The translations under genes were made by a program, and so were the position numbers. DNA of 64,000 bases from the NCBI RefSeq assembly GCF_000350225.1, contig NW_005179211.1, positions 420,666 to 484,665 on the forward strand. The letters run 5' to 3'. Under the pieces are notes generated by a model that saw only the letters and a program-made list of their open reading frames with translations, did no database searches and was not told where the DNA came from. Position 1 is the first letter of the stretch. The number at the start of each line of letters is the position of its first letter. Shown one piece after another: positions 43,614 to 52,741 of this stretch. Origin of the DNA: Chondrus crispus (lineage: Eukaryota > Rhodophyta > Florideophyceae > Gigartinales > Gigartinaceae).

Positions 43614-44731
43614 GACACAGATGAGGACAATGGAACTAGTTGCCCCATCTTCGATCAGTTTTACGAGAGCAGGGGGGCATCCGCGATTGTCTAGATGACA
43701 AACTTTTCGCCAACCGAGTTTGCCGATATCTGGGAACACATTCGCGAGTTCGCTATAGACAAGAACACTACGGGGAGAGAAAGCCGTTCTTCTGTCACCC
43801 TGCAAGATTTTCTCTTCATGACGCTCGGTGTCCTCAAGCATGGTGCGGAATGGGACTTCATGGCTGGAACCTTCAATATGAAGGGACCTACTTTTGAGGG
43901 GCTGGTGGTTGGATTTCTTGTTTCTCTTTCTGACTATTTCTACGAGCAGGTGGTTATGCAGGTGGAAATGACTTCCCAATGCAAACTCTACTCGACAAGC
44001 AGCAGTTGTTTTAGACCTTCAAAAGTGCACGTTACGCAACGGATATTACGTTTAAAATGTCATTTCGTCCAAGCGGCAATATGAAGAAGGGAAAGAAGTA
44101 CTATAGCAGTAAGCACAAATTGTACGGCTACAAAGTAGAGATTTCGGTATTGCCCAATGGGCTGGCCGTGTCGTGCTGCAAGCATTATCCTGGATCCATA
44201 TCCGATCTGGAAATCATGCAGCGAATGCGCCGTATTCATGAAAAATACCTCCGCAAAAGGCAGGGTTGTGAACAAGTGACAGATATTGGACCTTTGTCAG
44301 CTGAGGATCCTGGTCACTGGGGAATGCTTGCTGACAAAGGCAAGGGAGCAGCTGATTTTCTGAGGGTCATACACCCAATTACGAAGCGCCCCAACAAAAA
44401 TCTATCTATATCAGAGGAACGCTACAATTACAAGCTTTCTGCGGACAGTATTGTGGTGGAGAACTTTTTCGGGAGGGCGTTAGGACTGTGGTGTGTGCTG
44501 GAGAGGAAATGGCGCTGCGCGGAGCAGAATTATGACAGATTTTTCCCACTTCGTGTTGTAATATCCAATGTGCATATTCGTGCACACCCACTTCGACGCA
44601 ACGATCTTGATCGGTTTCACAGGTTGACAAACCGCCTATGTCAAATTGGTACACAGCGGGTGGAAAAAAGCACGCTTGAGCGCTATCGTGAGAAACGCAG
44701 ACGCCGATTGAGTGTGGAGTTCCGTACGTAG
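43614..44731 (+). pseudogene. DDE_Tnp_4-like transposase pseudogene
   Basis: The N-terminal half reads SCPIFDQFYESRGASAIV, a stop, then MTNFSPTEFADIWEHIREF and TLQDFLFMTLGVLKHGAEW. This is the helix-turn-helix lead-in seen in many DDE_Tnp_4 transposases. A shift near 43965 leads through one more stop to DITFKMSFRPSGNMKKGKKYYSSKHKLYGYKVE, then GSISDLEIMQ, LADKGKGAADF and VVENFFGRALGLW. The Asp in SISDLEI and the Glu in VVENFF fit second and third catalytic positions; the first is less sure. It would cut and paste a DNA element. Terminal inverted repeats were not found. It may belong to PIF/Harbinger or a related IS5-like group. Confidence 0.7.
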
Positions 44732-46914
44732 TCCTTCTTCGAGGGGCAGGACGACACCGACATATGACTGCGCGATTCAGAATGTTGCTTCTGCACGGGC
44801 ATTCACTGCGCGCTGTGAATTCTGAGTGGTCACCTTACACGATGTTACATACATGTATAATTATGTCCGGCCCAGTAAAATTCGGAATGATTTCTCATAT
44901 GACTGAACCATTCTTAAAATACACATTCACTGCAAGCGGCTCACATATGTGACTAGGACTTAATGTATTGCGCCCAATATTTGATGTACATGGGAGGGTC
45001 ACCATATAGTGCCTACTTTAGTAGTGCTTCGCTCTCCAGTATATAGTGCTATACCTCCGCTCTTGTCACGTCTTCTCATAACATATTCCCGTGTCCACGT
45101 GTAAGATGCACCCGTGCTAAACCGAGGCAGGCCTCGGCGTGCCGAGGTTTAGCATGGGTGCATTTGGTACGTGTAGTTTCGGACGTAGTTCTCGGAACGG
45201 GGCCATTCCTAACGAAGTGTTCGCGAGGACCATGCCTTCATGGCGTCCATATCCCATCCACCTCCTCCCCAATGTTTTACTCAGCACCCCCAGCCCTTAG
45301 CCCTAAGGCACAATGGGTCATTCCAATCCTAATGACACAACCTCAGCCCAATCCCCGCGCTCTAAGCAAAAGCGGTCGACGTGAGCACGTCTATCCCTTC
45401 AACAGAAAGTCGAAATTGCGAATCTCACACGTATCGGTATCTGTTCTACAGAAACTATCAATTGATGTTGCGCTGAATGATCCGTTGCCGACTTATTGTA
45501 AGAAAAAGTGCGAACTGTAGACATCTCAAGGTGAGAGGAAGTGGAGAAGGAGTCGGATGTAATTGTAGGAATAGTCAAGAACGAAATGGATGGTCTTCAA
45601 AATCTGTCTTGGCCCGGTCGGGCATAGTAAACAATGATTGCAATTATAGTGTTTCGACAAGCGACCTTGTAGCCCGATACCAACTGCTGTTAGGCTCACG
45701 GAATTGTTTTTGGGGCTTTAAAAAATTGGCGTATAAGAGCAATTTACAGGAAGCAAGTTTTATGTTACGACGCCCGAAGAAAGCGTGTCGCAATGCATGG
45801 ACTCAGAGAAGCATAAAACGAGAGAGGCATGCAGTGCCGAGCAATTATCTATGAGTAATGCGTATCTAGCTAAGGGTAGGCATTAGGGGGGTGCATATTA
45901 CCTCCGTTTCACTCTCTGCCAATGGTCCCACCCCTGATTAGTGCCACATTCTGGCATGTAGCAAGGGGTGGCACTTTTGCGTGTATCTCACGGTACCTGC
46001 CTTTACCCTTCCTACGTGCTTCATCTCTCGAATTCGACCCTTCGTGCTCTGCGCCCCAACCGACAAGCAATCAGCAACCTTGCCCTCCACCCGATTATAC
46101 ACTAGCGCCACGATCGCCTCTGTCAGACTCAGTTGCGCTATGCCGCTCCTAGCAGTTGGAGCCCGACAAACTCACTCAAAAGAAAGTCGATGCTTGAACC
46201 AATCACAGAAGAGGAGACGTGCATCAGGAGAGAGGGAAGGAAATAGCGTTGCGTTTTTTAGGATGCAACATCTTCGGAAAGCAAAATAAGAATATAAGGC
46301 TTGGCAAGGGCTTGATTCCCTAGCAGATATGGACGATGCCTCATGGTAGAGGTTCAAAAGAGATTCAAACAGAAGTTGGCCCTCAAAAACGAAAATGTAC
46401 GAAGCATAAAAAAACTTTGTTGTAGGTAGCCAGGAGATTGTGGTACTTGATGATCTTCAAGTTTACGACACGAAAACAGAGGGCGTCCCTTGAAGATTTT
46501 GATACCCCAGCGTAAAAGTTGGTCACCATGGCGATGGTCGGAGGAATGATGACAGAGCCAAGCATGTTTCCAGTCATTTACTGCAGTGACATTTTGTGTT
46601 CTAAATTGACATAACTTAGAGCACCCCTATCGGTGCTGTGTGTATATAAATGTTTTGCATATCCAGTTACATAGAGACTCTTTCATCCCTATCGGACTGG
46701 TTATCTCCAAAAATTTGGCCTTTTTGGCTATATCTATCTCTATACGGTCGACCACACCGAGCAGTGCACCCTCATGCATGGCTCCAAAACATGCAATACT
46801 GGCATCTTGCACTAATGAATGGGGTCAGACAAAATACTCGTTTACGAGCGTCTGGCGCCTCTTGGAACGACTCTGCTCTGCGCGTGCAGTTAGCAAAGCG
46901 CGCTTTGCACGGTG
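44732..46914. other. Intergenic stretch with small repeats
   Basis: About 2.2 kb of AT-rich sequence with only short, unconserved frames. It contains the hairpin at 45106-45163. No gene is supported. Confidence 0.5.
45106..45163. repeat. 18-bp inverted repeat / hairpin
   Basis: ATGCACCCGTGCTAAACC (45106-45123) pairs with GGTTTAGCATGGGTGCAT (45146-45163) with one G-T position. The loop contains a smaller CCTCGG-CGTG-CCGAGG hairpin. It may be a foldback fragment or a structured RNA. Confidence 0.85.
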
Positions 46915-47562
46915 CTAATGACGAGCTGCATCCTCGATACCCGACTTGTTCACCATTTCCTCCACTCCCGTAAAGCTGGCAATTACTTCCTCTAAACCTG
47001 GAATAACATACTCATTTGATTCTATCCATTTGTTCCCATCTGCATTTGCGTTTTCAAGCTGGGATATATCCGCCAACGACATCAATGTTGGCAAGTCCAT
47101 CTCAACATCGTCCGTCAGAGCATTGAGAATAGATTCCCTCACATCCTCAGTCTCCTCAATGTTAGACCAAGTAATAATATCCATGTCAGTCACATCGCCT
47201 ACTTCTTCATTCAATGGGTCGTTTGTTGGCAAATATACTTTTAAATCCTTGAACATAGTTACGAGCATCTCGAAATCCAAATCGTTGCGAAGCTTCCGTG
47301 TCCCAGTAACCTTTCCATGATCAGAGGTCAAAGTTGCCTCGTGTGCCCGGACGGTAGTATGCATTTTAACCAACATCGAGCAATTGTGTCTTCACTTATC
47401 GCCTCCCACGACCTATGTACCATCTCGCTCACATCTGACAAATGGGGATCCTACCCTTGCGCCATCCCTTTGGTCCCAGCTTTCCAGTTAGCCGCCGCCT
47501 TCCTGAGTGCCTCCCTCTCCTCTCAATTTCCTAGTATGCGCCGTAACCATTCCTGCTTGTAC
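46915..47562 (-). pseudogene. Tigger/pogo-like transposase, C-terminal part
   Basis: After the solo LTR the - strand resumes with M-R-Y-K-Q-E-W-L-R-R-I-L, then VSEMVHRSWEAISEDTIARCW. This is the typical Tigger/jerky helix after the third catalytic Asp. Stops and a shift near 47376 lead into an acidic tail (to 46915). It continues the transposase at 48170-49170. Confidence 0.75.
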
Positions 47563-47567
47563 CGCAT
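47563..47567. repeat. TSD CGCAT of solo LTR, left copy
   Basis: It matches 48170-48174. Confidence 0.9.
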
Positions 47568-48169
47568 TGTGGTAGAATTGCCAAGTGGCGCTACTGTACT
47601 AAGCGGGTGCCAGGGGCTCCGCCGAGTACAGTAGTAAGATGTTAACCGAGACGGTGCATACGTGGCCAGCACGTGTCGATGTGGCCACGTGGGAGCCCAC
47701 GTGTAGTAAGTGACACCAGCTAGTGCAGGTGTACACGTGGTGCGCGACCGATCGATGGGTTAGTACAGTAGTCATTTTTAGTTACCGTAAGCTACAGTAA
47801 GCTCGCTACAGTATGTACAGCTACTGTAGTCCGTCCGGTGCCACCGCCCTACTTGGGGTTATAAGATATGGGGGCACCGAGCTGGAGGTAAACCGAGGCA
47901 AGCACGCCTCCCCTTACTTCCTACCCTAGTCCTTTTACCGTACGGTTAAGTAAGCCCCCCAGGTTTCCAGCTCGCCACCGGTCGTACTGCTCTACACCCC
48001 AGAACGACTGCGCGTGTCAAGTGGGGTGTACCTCCCTTCTCCTGTGCCTCCTACCGTTCCGGATTATTCTACCTGACGCTCCAGTGTAGCGGTCCCCCAG
48101 GCTCCCTCATTTTTAGGTACAGCCTGTGCTTTTCCGTTTACGGTTTAGCGTCCCTACGGTTGTACCACA
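47568..48169 (+). mobile_element. Solo LTR D (602 bp)
   Basis: It starts TGTGGTAGAATTG and ends CAACGG-free TTGTACCACA; the reverse complement of its end is TGTGGTACAACCG, so the termini are inverted. TSD CGCAT flanks it. TTATAAG at 47859-47865 may be its TATA box. It holds four CACGTG and several TACAGTA/TACTGTA motifs. There is no internal region, so it arose by LTR-LTR recombination. Confidence 0.88.
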
Positions 48170-48174
48170 CGCAT
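48170..48174. repeat. TSD CGCAT of solo LTR, right copy
   Basis: It matches 47563-47567 and lies within the transposase codons for K-M-R. Confidence 0.9.
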
Positions 48175-49170
48175 CTTCAACGCCGCAATTATGCCGGCAT
48201 CCATTGGCTGATGCCGAGCGGTGCAGTTAGGAGGTAGTGCAAGAATAGTAACCTGTTCCCTGGCATCTTGCAAGTCTGTCGCATGGGGACCGCAATTGTC
48301 CATGAGCAAAATGACCTTGTCTGACGTATGTTTTCGAATAAATGGCAGAAACACATTGTAGTACCACCGCTTAAAAGTTTGTGTATATGAACAAGCGCTC
48401 TTTTGGTGAAAGTAGGGCACGCACGGAGAATTCAGTTTGAAGCATCTGGGGGTTTTGTCCGTGCCAATTACAGCCATAGGAAGCTTCAATGTCCCACTAG
48501 CGTTTGTACAGACATAGGCCGTGATGCGGTCTTTTGCTTTCATATTTTTCGTCCCTCGCAATGTTTTGCGGTTCTCATGGACAGAAATATACGTTTTTCG
48601 GGGGAACAGCTTGAAAAACAAACCAGTCTCATCGACGTTATAGATATTTTCCAAAGAGTATGGGGCAAGTTTTCGACGTATCTCAGCAATTTTCCTGGCA
48701 ACTTCGACAACGTTGATACTCTTTCTTTCACCATGTAAGGAGACAGACCTTAGTGCATTCCTCCGAACAAATGCAGCTACCCATCCTTCTGAGGCACCAA
48801 AGTTTTCAATTTCCTTTTTCGTTCCCCCTTTTAAATTTCTATTTTGTAGACATAAATCGTGGAGCATCACAGTTTTCATTTGGAGGACAGAACTGGTTAC
48901 AGGCATACGTGTAGATCTTGCAATGGTAATAAAGTCCGTTAACTTTTCTTCGATGACAGGAAAGCGAGATGCACGCAATGTTTCCGTGTTGAGCGAAGTG
49001 GAGGAAGCACGAGAGAGTTTGAGGATTTGTGATTTTTGTCTTTTGATCGATCTGACTGTGCGGTCACAGCAGCCATACTCTTTCATGATTAAAGGAGCCT
49101 GTATTCCTTGTGTCAATATGTTCGTTATATCTAGCTTCTCCGCGAGGGAAAGACGAACACGTCTTTTCAT
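48170..49170 (-). pseudogene. Tigger/pogo-like transposase, N-terminal and catalytic part
   Basis: ATG at 49170. An N-terminal psq/CENP-B-type helix-turn-helix (LSLAEKLDITNILTQG, MKEYGCCDRTVRSIKRQK) is followed by a second helical DNA-binding domain (FGASEGWVAAFVRRNAL). The DDE_1 core follows: IYNVDETGLFFKLFP (first Asp), VILLMDNCGPHATDL (second Asp) and ARHQPMDAGIIAALK (third Asp). It would mobilise a TA-targeting element. The reading frame is open to the LTR insertion, where it is cut just after the third Asp. Terminal repeats were not found. Confidence 0.88.
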
Positions 49171-49836
49171 GCTGTGTTGTGGTTGTGTCGGTGCCCTTGC
49201 GTGTCACTGGAGTAAGACGGAGAAGATCTGTGGGGTATGTTGGAAAGGTTGATCCGTTTACTGTTGGGCATCTTCGTCGGCCGCGTCCCTGTCTTGGACA
49301 GGTGTCTGACAGCAATGCAAGGAATGATAACCTGTGTTCACCGAGAAATCCTGCATTACTGTGATGGACTGCGAGTTAGGAACGGTCCTCAGGGCCGTTC
49401 CCAACTCGCTGTCAATCACAAATTTTTCTTCTCTTGACTTCCAGCAGTGCGTATCTCCCAGGCCTTGAAATTGAATTTTTCAAGAAAAGCGCTGTAAATG
49501 GTAGTACTGTACAGAGCGGAAAATGCCCTTGCAGGACGTCTACGTTTCACACCAGAGAATCTGGTACTGGCCATTCTCGCGTCTATCTATACCTTCGTTC
49601 ACTCGCCCCTTCCTTCAAGTCATGCGGACCACCTCCCACTCCGGTCTCCAACGCCGCCAGGTTTCCTCCCCCCTCCAAGCCCTTTTCCTTCCACCCCACC
49701 ATCCCTCGCTTCTCCCCCGAACGCTGATACTCCAGTCGTCTTCTTCTTTTCCACGCTCGTTGTCCGTCCTCTTCTTCTTACCGAACCCCTACACCACCCG
49801 CCATCCGCCACCGCCACTCCCAGACCATATTTCGTT
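49171..49836. other. Intergenic stretch with hairpin
   Basis: It contains an inverted repeat GCGAGTTAGGAACGG / CCGTTCCCAACTCGC at 49371-49385 and 49395-49409 (14 of 15), inside an outer GTGAT/ATCAC pair. A Pro/Ser-rich open frame before 49837 has no motif. Confidence 0.5.
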
Positions 49837-50145
49837 ATGGGAAGAGGGCAAGTTCTGAGAAAAAGTATTTGTGCACGAACGCCACGAAAAGTAAGGAACA
49901 ACTACAGCACAGTTTTTTTAGCAGCTATTGCAGCTTTGGTACTGGAAGACGACACGCTGAACGCTGTGGCAGCTAGGTTGCACTTAGATCAAGTTGCGAG
50001 TTCGCCACTACGCGGTCATCGCCGGGTTAACATTGTGCGAAACAGAACCAAAATTTCTTTCGAAGAAAGTAATGCCATCTACTTTGATAAAGAATTCAAT
50101 GGCCGGTGCAGTTGCAGTGGTGAAAGTTTGCACATCTTGCCATGA
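49837..50145 (+). CDS. Short ORF, unrecognised
   Basis: ATG 49837, 102 codons. The middle (NYSTVFLAAIAALVLED, LNAVAARLHLD) could be a helical bundle and the end (KISFEESNAIYFDKEFNG) is charged. It has a basic N-terminus. It may be the N-terminal DNA-binding part of a lost transposase, but I cannot place it in a family. Confidence 0.3.
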   Translation: MGRGQVLRKSICARTPRKVRNNYSTVFLAAIAALVLEDDTLNAVAARLHLDQVASSPLRGHRRVNIVRNRTKISFEESNAIYFDKEFNGRCSCSGESLHILP

Positions 50146-50641
50146 CCTTGCCACTCCCGCTTCATATGCTGTCGTGGAGTTGCTTCTTGAGAAACTACTC
50201 CGGATTGGACGTGAAAAGCGTTGTACGTTTTCTTGTTGTTGCTCTGCTCACGACGCTTCCTGTGGCCATTCAGAGAGTTCCACTTTCCCCTTCTTCTTCT
50301 TGTTCATTGTTGTGCAACCAGAATAATGATCAGTAGCTCACCTGCACTTCTTGAGACTCTAAGCTACTTAACGTGAGGAGATAAAGTTTAATGTCAAAGA
50401 TTAACATTGAACTGTCCAATGAATAAGGTAGAAGTTAAGAGCGGTGTGATAGGGAGATTCGGGAAAGAATCATCCCGGACTTAGGAACGGGTCTCACTCG
50501 TGGAATTACTCAATTCGGCACTATTGGGCGAGTCTTCTCTGTATTGGAAGCCGGATGGCGACAAATTTACTCATTTGACCATATAGAGACGCCAATTACA
50601 TGGCGCCACTTGGCCAAAAGACCATAGAAAAGTTTCAATAC
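50146..50641. other. Intergenic stretch
   Basis: About 500 bp with no supported ORF or repeat. Confidence 0.45.
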
Positions 50642-50766
50642 CAGGGCTGTGTGCGCATATGGAAGTACGGGCTGGGTTGCCCGCGGGTATCGGGGCATGC
50701 ACAAGTACACTGGGCATGCCCTTGGTACCCATGCCCATCGTATATTCTGTAGCTGTACTGCACGGT
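50642..50766 (+). repeat. hAT 5' subterminal region, left part (probable)
   Basis: CAGGGCTGTG at 50642 resembles a hAT terminal end. GGGCATGC, CATGCCC and related motifs recur through to the E6 insertion and continue on the far side (56911-57115). Repeated subterminal motifs are the usual binding sites of hAT transposases. The matching 3' end was not found. Confidence 0.4.
50762..50766. repeat. TSD ACGGT of E6, left copy
   Basis: It matches 56911-56915. Confidence 0.93.
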
Positions 50767-51502
50767 TGTAATCTGATCAGTGTGAAATGAGACCATAGAG
50801 ACTTTGACACTTGTTAGAATTGGATCCATTGGGTGACAGCCCCTGTTCACAACGAGCCCTGCCAAAAGGATATCTTCGAGTGAGCAAGCATGAGAACGGC
50901 TCATCGTTCGATGAGCAATAGGTTGTTGGTAAGACGCACTTACCAACACAAGCAAGCAGAAACGCAGACCCAGGGAGCAGTGAGCACCACCGCGCCAAGG
51001 GTCACAGGGAAAGAGGCAACAGCAACACCTTGCAAAGAAGGGGAAAGCTAAGGCAATGCATGTGGATATAGAGTACCTCAGACGAGCGCGACAGTCTGAG
51101 AAGCAAGCGCAATTGTTCTCATTGCAAGAGAACGGCAAAAGGGCACGCGGCCCAATTCGAGATGGACGAGGGTGGGGCAGACAGCTAATTCCGATACGTG
51201 CAATCCGATATGTGCAACATGCATCTACAACCACGGAATTAGAGCAGCAAAGCAGTAGAACAGTACCGGCGTTCGAGCGAAAGCGGATACTTAAGAAAGA
51301 GGAATGAGCAGTAAAAAGAGGATAGAGGGTGGAGCAAGCCCCAGCAATTAGTGCTGACCAATCTTTGCCATCCTTACCCTTCGGCCGCTACGCTCTCTTC
51401 ATCAGAAGAGTGTCCTCTACCTACTACGCCCGTCGCGTTGGATACCGTGTTGACACCTCTACACATCACTGTAACCAGCTCGCCATGACCCATAACTTGA
51501 CA
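50767..51502 (+). repeat. E6 5' LTR (736 bp)
   Basis: TG...CA ends. It differs from 56174-56910 by one base near 50858, one near 51271 and one A insertion near 51282. There is no obvious TATA box and no CACGTG. Confidence 0.95.
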
Positions 51503-52741
51503 GTTATGGGCCCAGACGCTAACTCTTCAAATCGATCACTTATCGAACCTCCAAAACTGACGCATGAGACAGATAAATACCAGTGGCGGCTGGATGTGAA
51601 GACATGGTGTCAAATCGTGAAACGCTATGCGAAAGGTGGCGATAACAGAGCAAAAGGTATGCTTAGCGCTTTGGGGCTCACTTTGTACTATTCTCTCGAG
51701 CAAGACCAGCGAAACATTTTGGATAACGCCGTACAACGAAACCGGATATCCCTCAACCTCGACGATGACGATGAAGATATGAGTGTGGCCAATATGGCCA
51801 AGGAGCAATTTAAGCTCATAAACGAAATCGTGCAGATCATCGCAAAAGACAGTCCGACTGATGGCATTCGGCGCTTGGTAGGGATCTCCCAGAGCATCTA
51901 CAAATGCATCAGGACCAAGGGAGAAAAACCGCACGCGTTCGCAAGGAAGTTCCAAGGGCTCGCCAAGCGTTACTTGAACATGTGCAGTTCCTCCCAAGGC
52001 ATGCAAGAAAGCCAAAATTTTGCCATTTTGCTTCTTGAGAACGCGAAGCTCCCGTCAGCAACCTTCAACAACATTGTCACCCAGCTCGTGACAAAATCGA
52101 GCAGCAGAAATGAGCAGCCCCCGGAGGATACCGTCAACGTTCCCGTATCGATATTCACAGAAATGCTGGAGAAGGCTGAGACAGCCTCGACAGCCCTTTC
52201 GGCATGGGAAGCCGCAGATGGGCCTACAGTGCTCAACCAGAATATCCAGATGGTCATCGACCAAACCCGCAATATGGTTGGGACAGTGCGAAATACAGCT
52301 TCCGATGTGCGCAGAAGATCTATCAACTCGAGCAACCTGGGCCACTCCACACATGGCATCACGCTTGATGATGCCGTCGATGCCCTATGTGACATAAAAG
52401 CCGATGAAGATATTGAGAGTGGAAAGCCTCGTATTCGGGACGATGAGTACAAGGCTGAATCATACTCGCAGAAGAAAGGGACGATGATGGGTAAGCGTAA
52501 AGAATACCAGGGCGCAGGGCCGTCCAACATAAAAAAGTACAAACCGTACATTCCGGCGGGTACAGGCAAAAAGAAGGACAGCCTCTGTCATGCTTGCAAG
52601 AAGGTAGGTCACTGGAAGGGCGACTTTGTGTGTGAAGAACATCCCATACAGCAGCAGTGGGCGGAGAGCAATGCGAAGAAGGCTCAGGAAACCAACAACA
52701 AGAACGTCACAACCAACCAATCTGCAGCGTATTTTCAATGA
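51485..52741 (+). CDS. E6 gag
   Basis: ATG 51485 (in the last 18 bp of the LTR) or ATG 51506 (inside the PBS) opens a frame of about 411-418 residues; the longer open frame begins with a GTG. It has a helical capsid-like N-terminal region (YQWRLDVKTWCQIVKRYAKG, LGLTLYYSLEQDQRNILDNA) and a linker. A zinc-knuckle-like CHACKKVGHWKGDFVC follows near 52587-52634 with spacing CX2CX4HX6C. The stop TGA at 52739-52741 overlaps the pol start. Confidence 0.9.
   Translation: MTHNLTVMGPDANSSNRSLIEPPKLTHETDKYQWRLDVKTWCQIVKRYAKGGDNRAKGMLSALGLTLYYSLEQDQRNILDNAVQRNRISLNLDDDDEDMSVANMAKEQFKLINEIVQIIAKDSPTDGIRRLVGISQSIYKCIRTKGEKPHAFARKFQGLAKRYLNMCSSSQGMQESQNFAILLLENAKLPSATFNNIVTQLVTKSSSRNEQPPEDTVNVPVSIFTEMLEKAETASTALSAWEAADGPTVLNQNIQMVIDQTRNMVGTVRNTASDVRRRSINSSNLGHSTHGITLDDAVDALCDIKADEDIESGKPRIRDDEYKAESYSQKKGTMMGKRKEYQGAGPSNIKKYKPYIPAGTGKKKDSLCHACKKVGHWKGDFVCEEHPIQQQWAESNAKKAQETNNKNVTTNQSAAYFQ
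51489..51510. repeat. Hairpin across E6 LTR/PBS junction
   Basis: CCCATAAC (51489-51496) and GTTATGGG (51503-51510) are perfect inverted repeats around TTGACA. One arm is in the LTR, the other in the PBS. Confidence 0.93.
51503..51515 (+). promoter_or_regulatory. E6 primer-binding site matching the initiator tRNA-Met anticodon arm
   Basis: GTTATGGGCCCAG directly follows the LTR. Its complement, CTGGGCCCATAAC, is the anticodon stem-loop of eukaryotic initiator tRNA-Met (anticodon CAU). This is the half-tRNA priming known for Drosophila copia, not the usual 3' CCA end. Confidence 0.85.
52738..52741 (+). promoter_or_regulatory. ATGA gag-stop / pol-start overlap
   Basis: TGA of gag (52739-52741) overlaps ATG of pol (52738-52740), with a second in-frame ATG at 52741. 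The pol frame is also open 81 bp upstream (52657), so either reinitiation or -1 frameshifting could make pol. Confidence 0.85.

Noticed and set aside
43194..43979. Long - strand ORF of 261 codons
   Set aside because: It is antisense to the DDE_Tnp_4-like transposase, has no motif and looks like a shadow frame. Unlike the aORFs it has no counterpart elsewhere.
50767..51502. ORFs inside the E6 LTRs (for example 51056-51307)
   Set aside because: They occur in both LTR copies, have no motif and lie in the untranslated leader.
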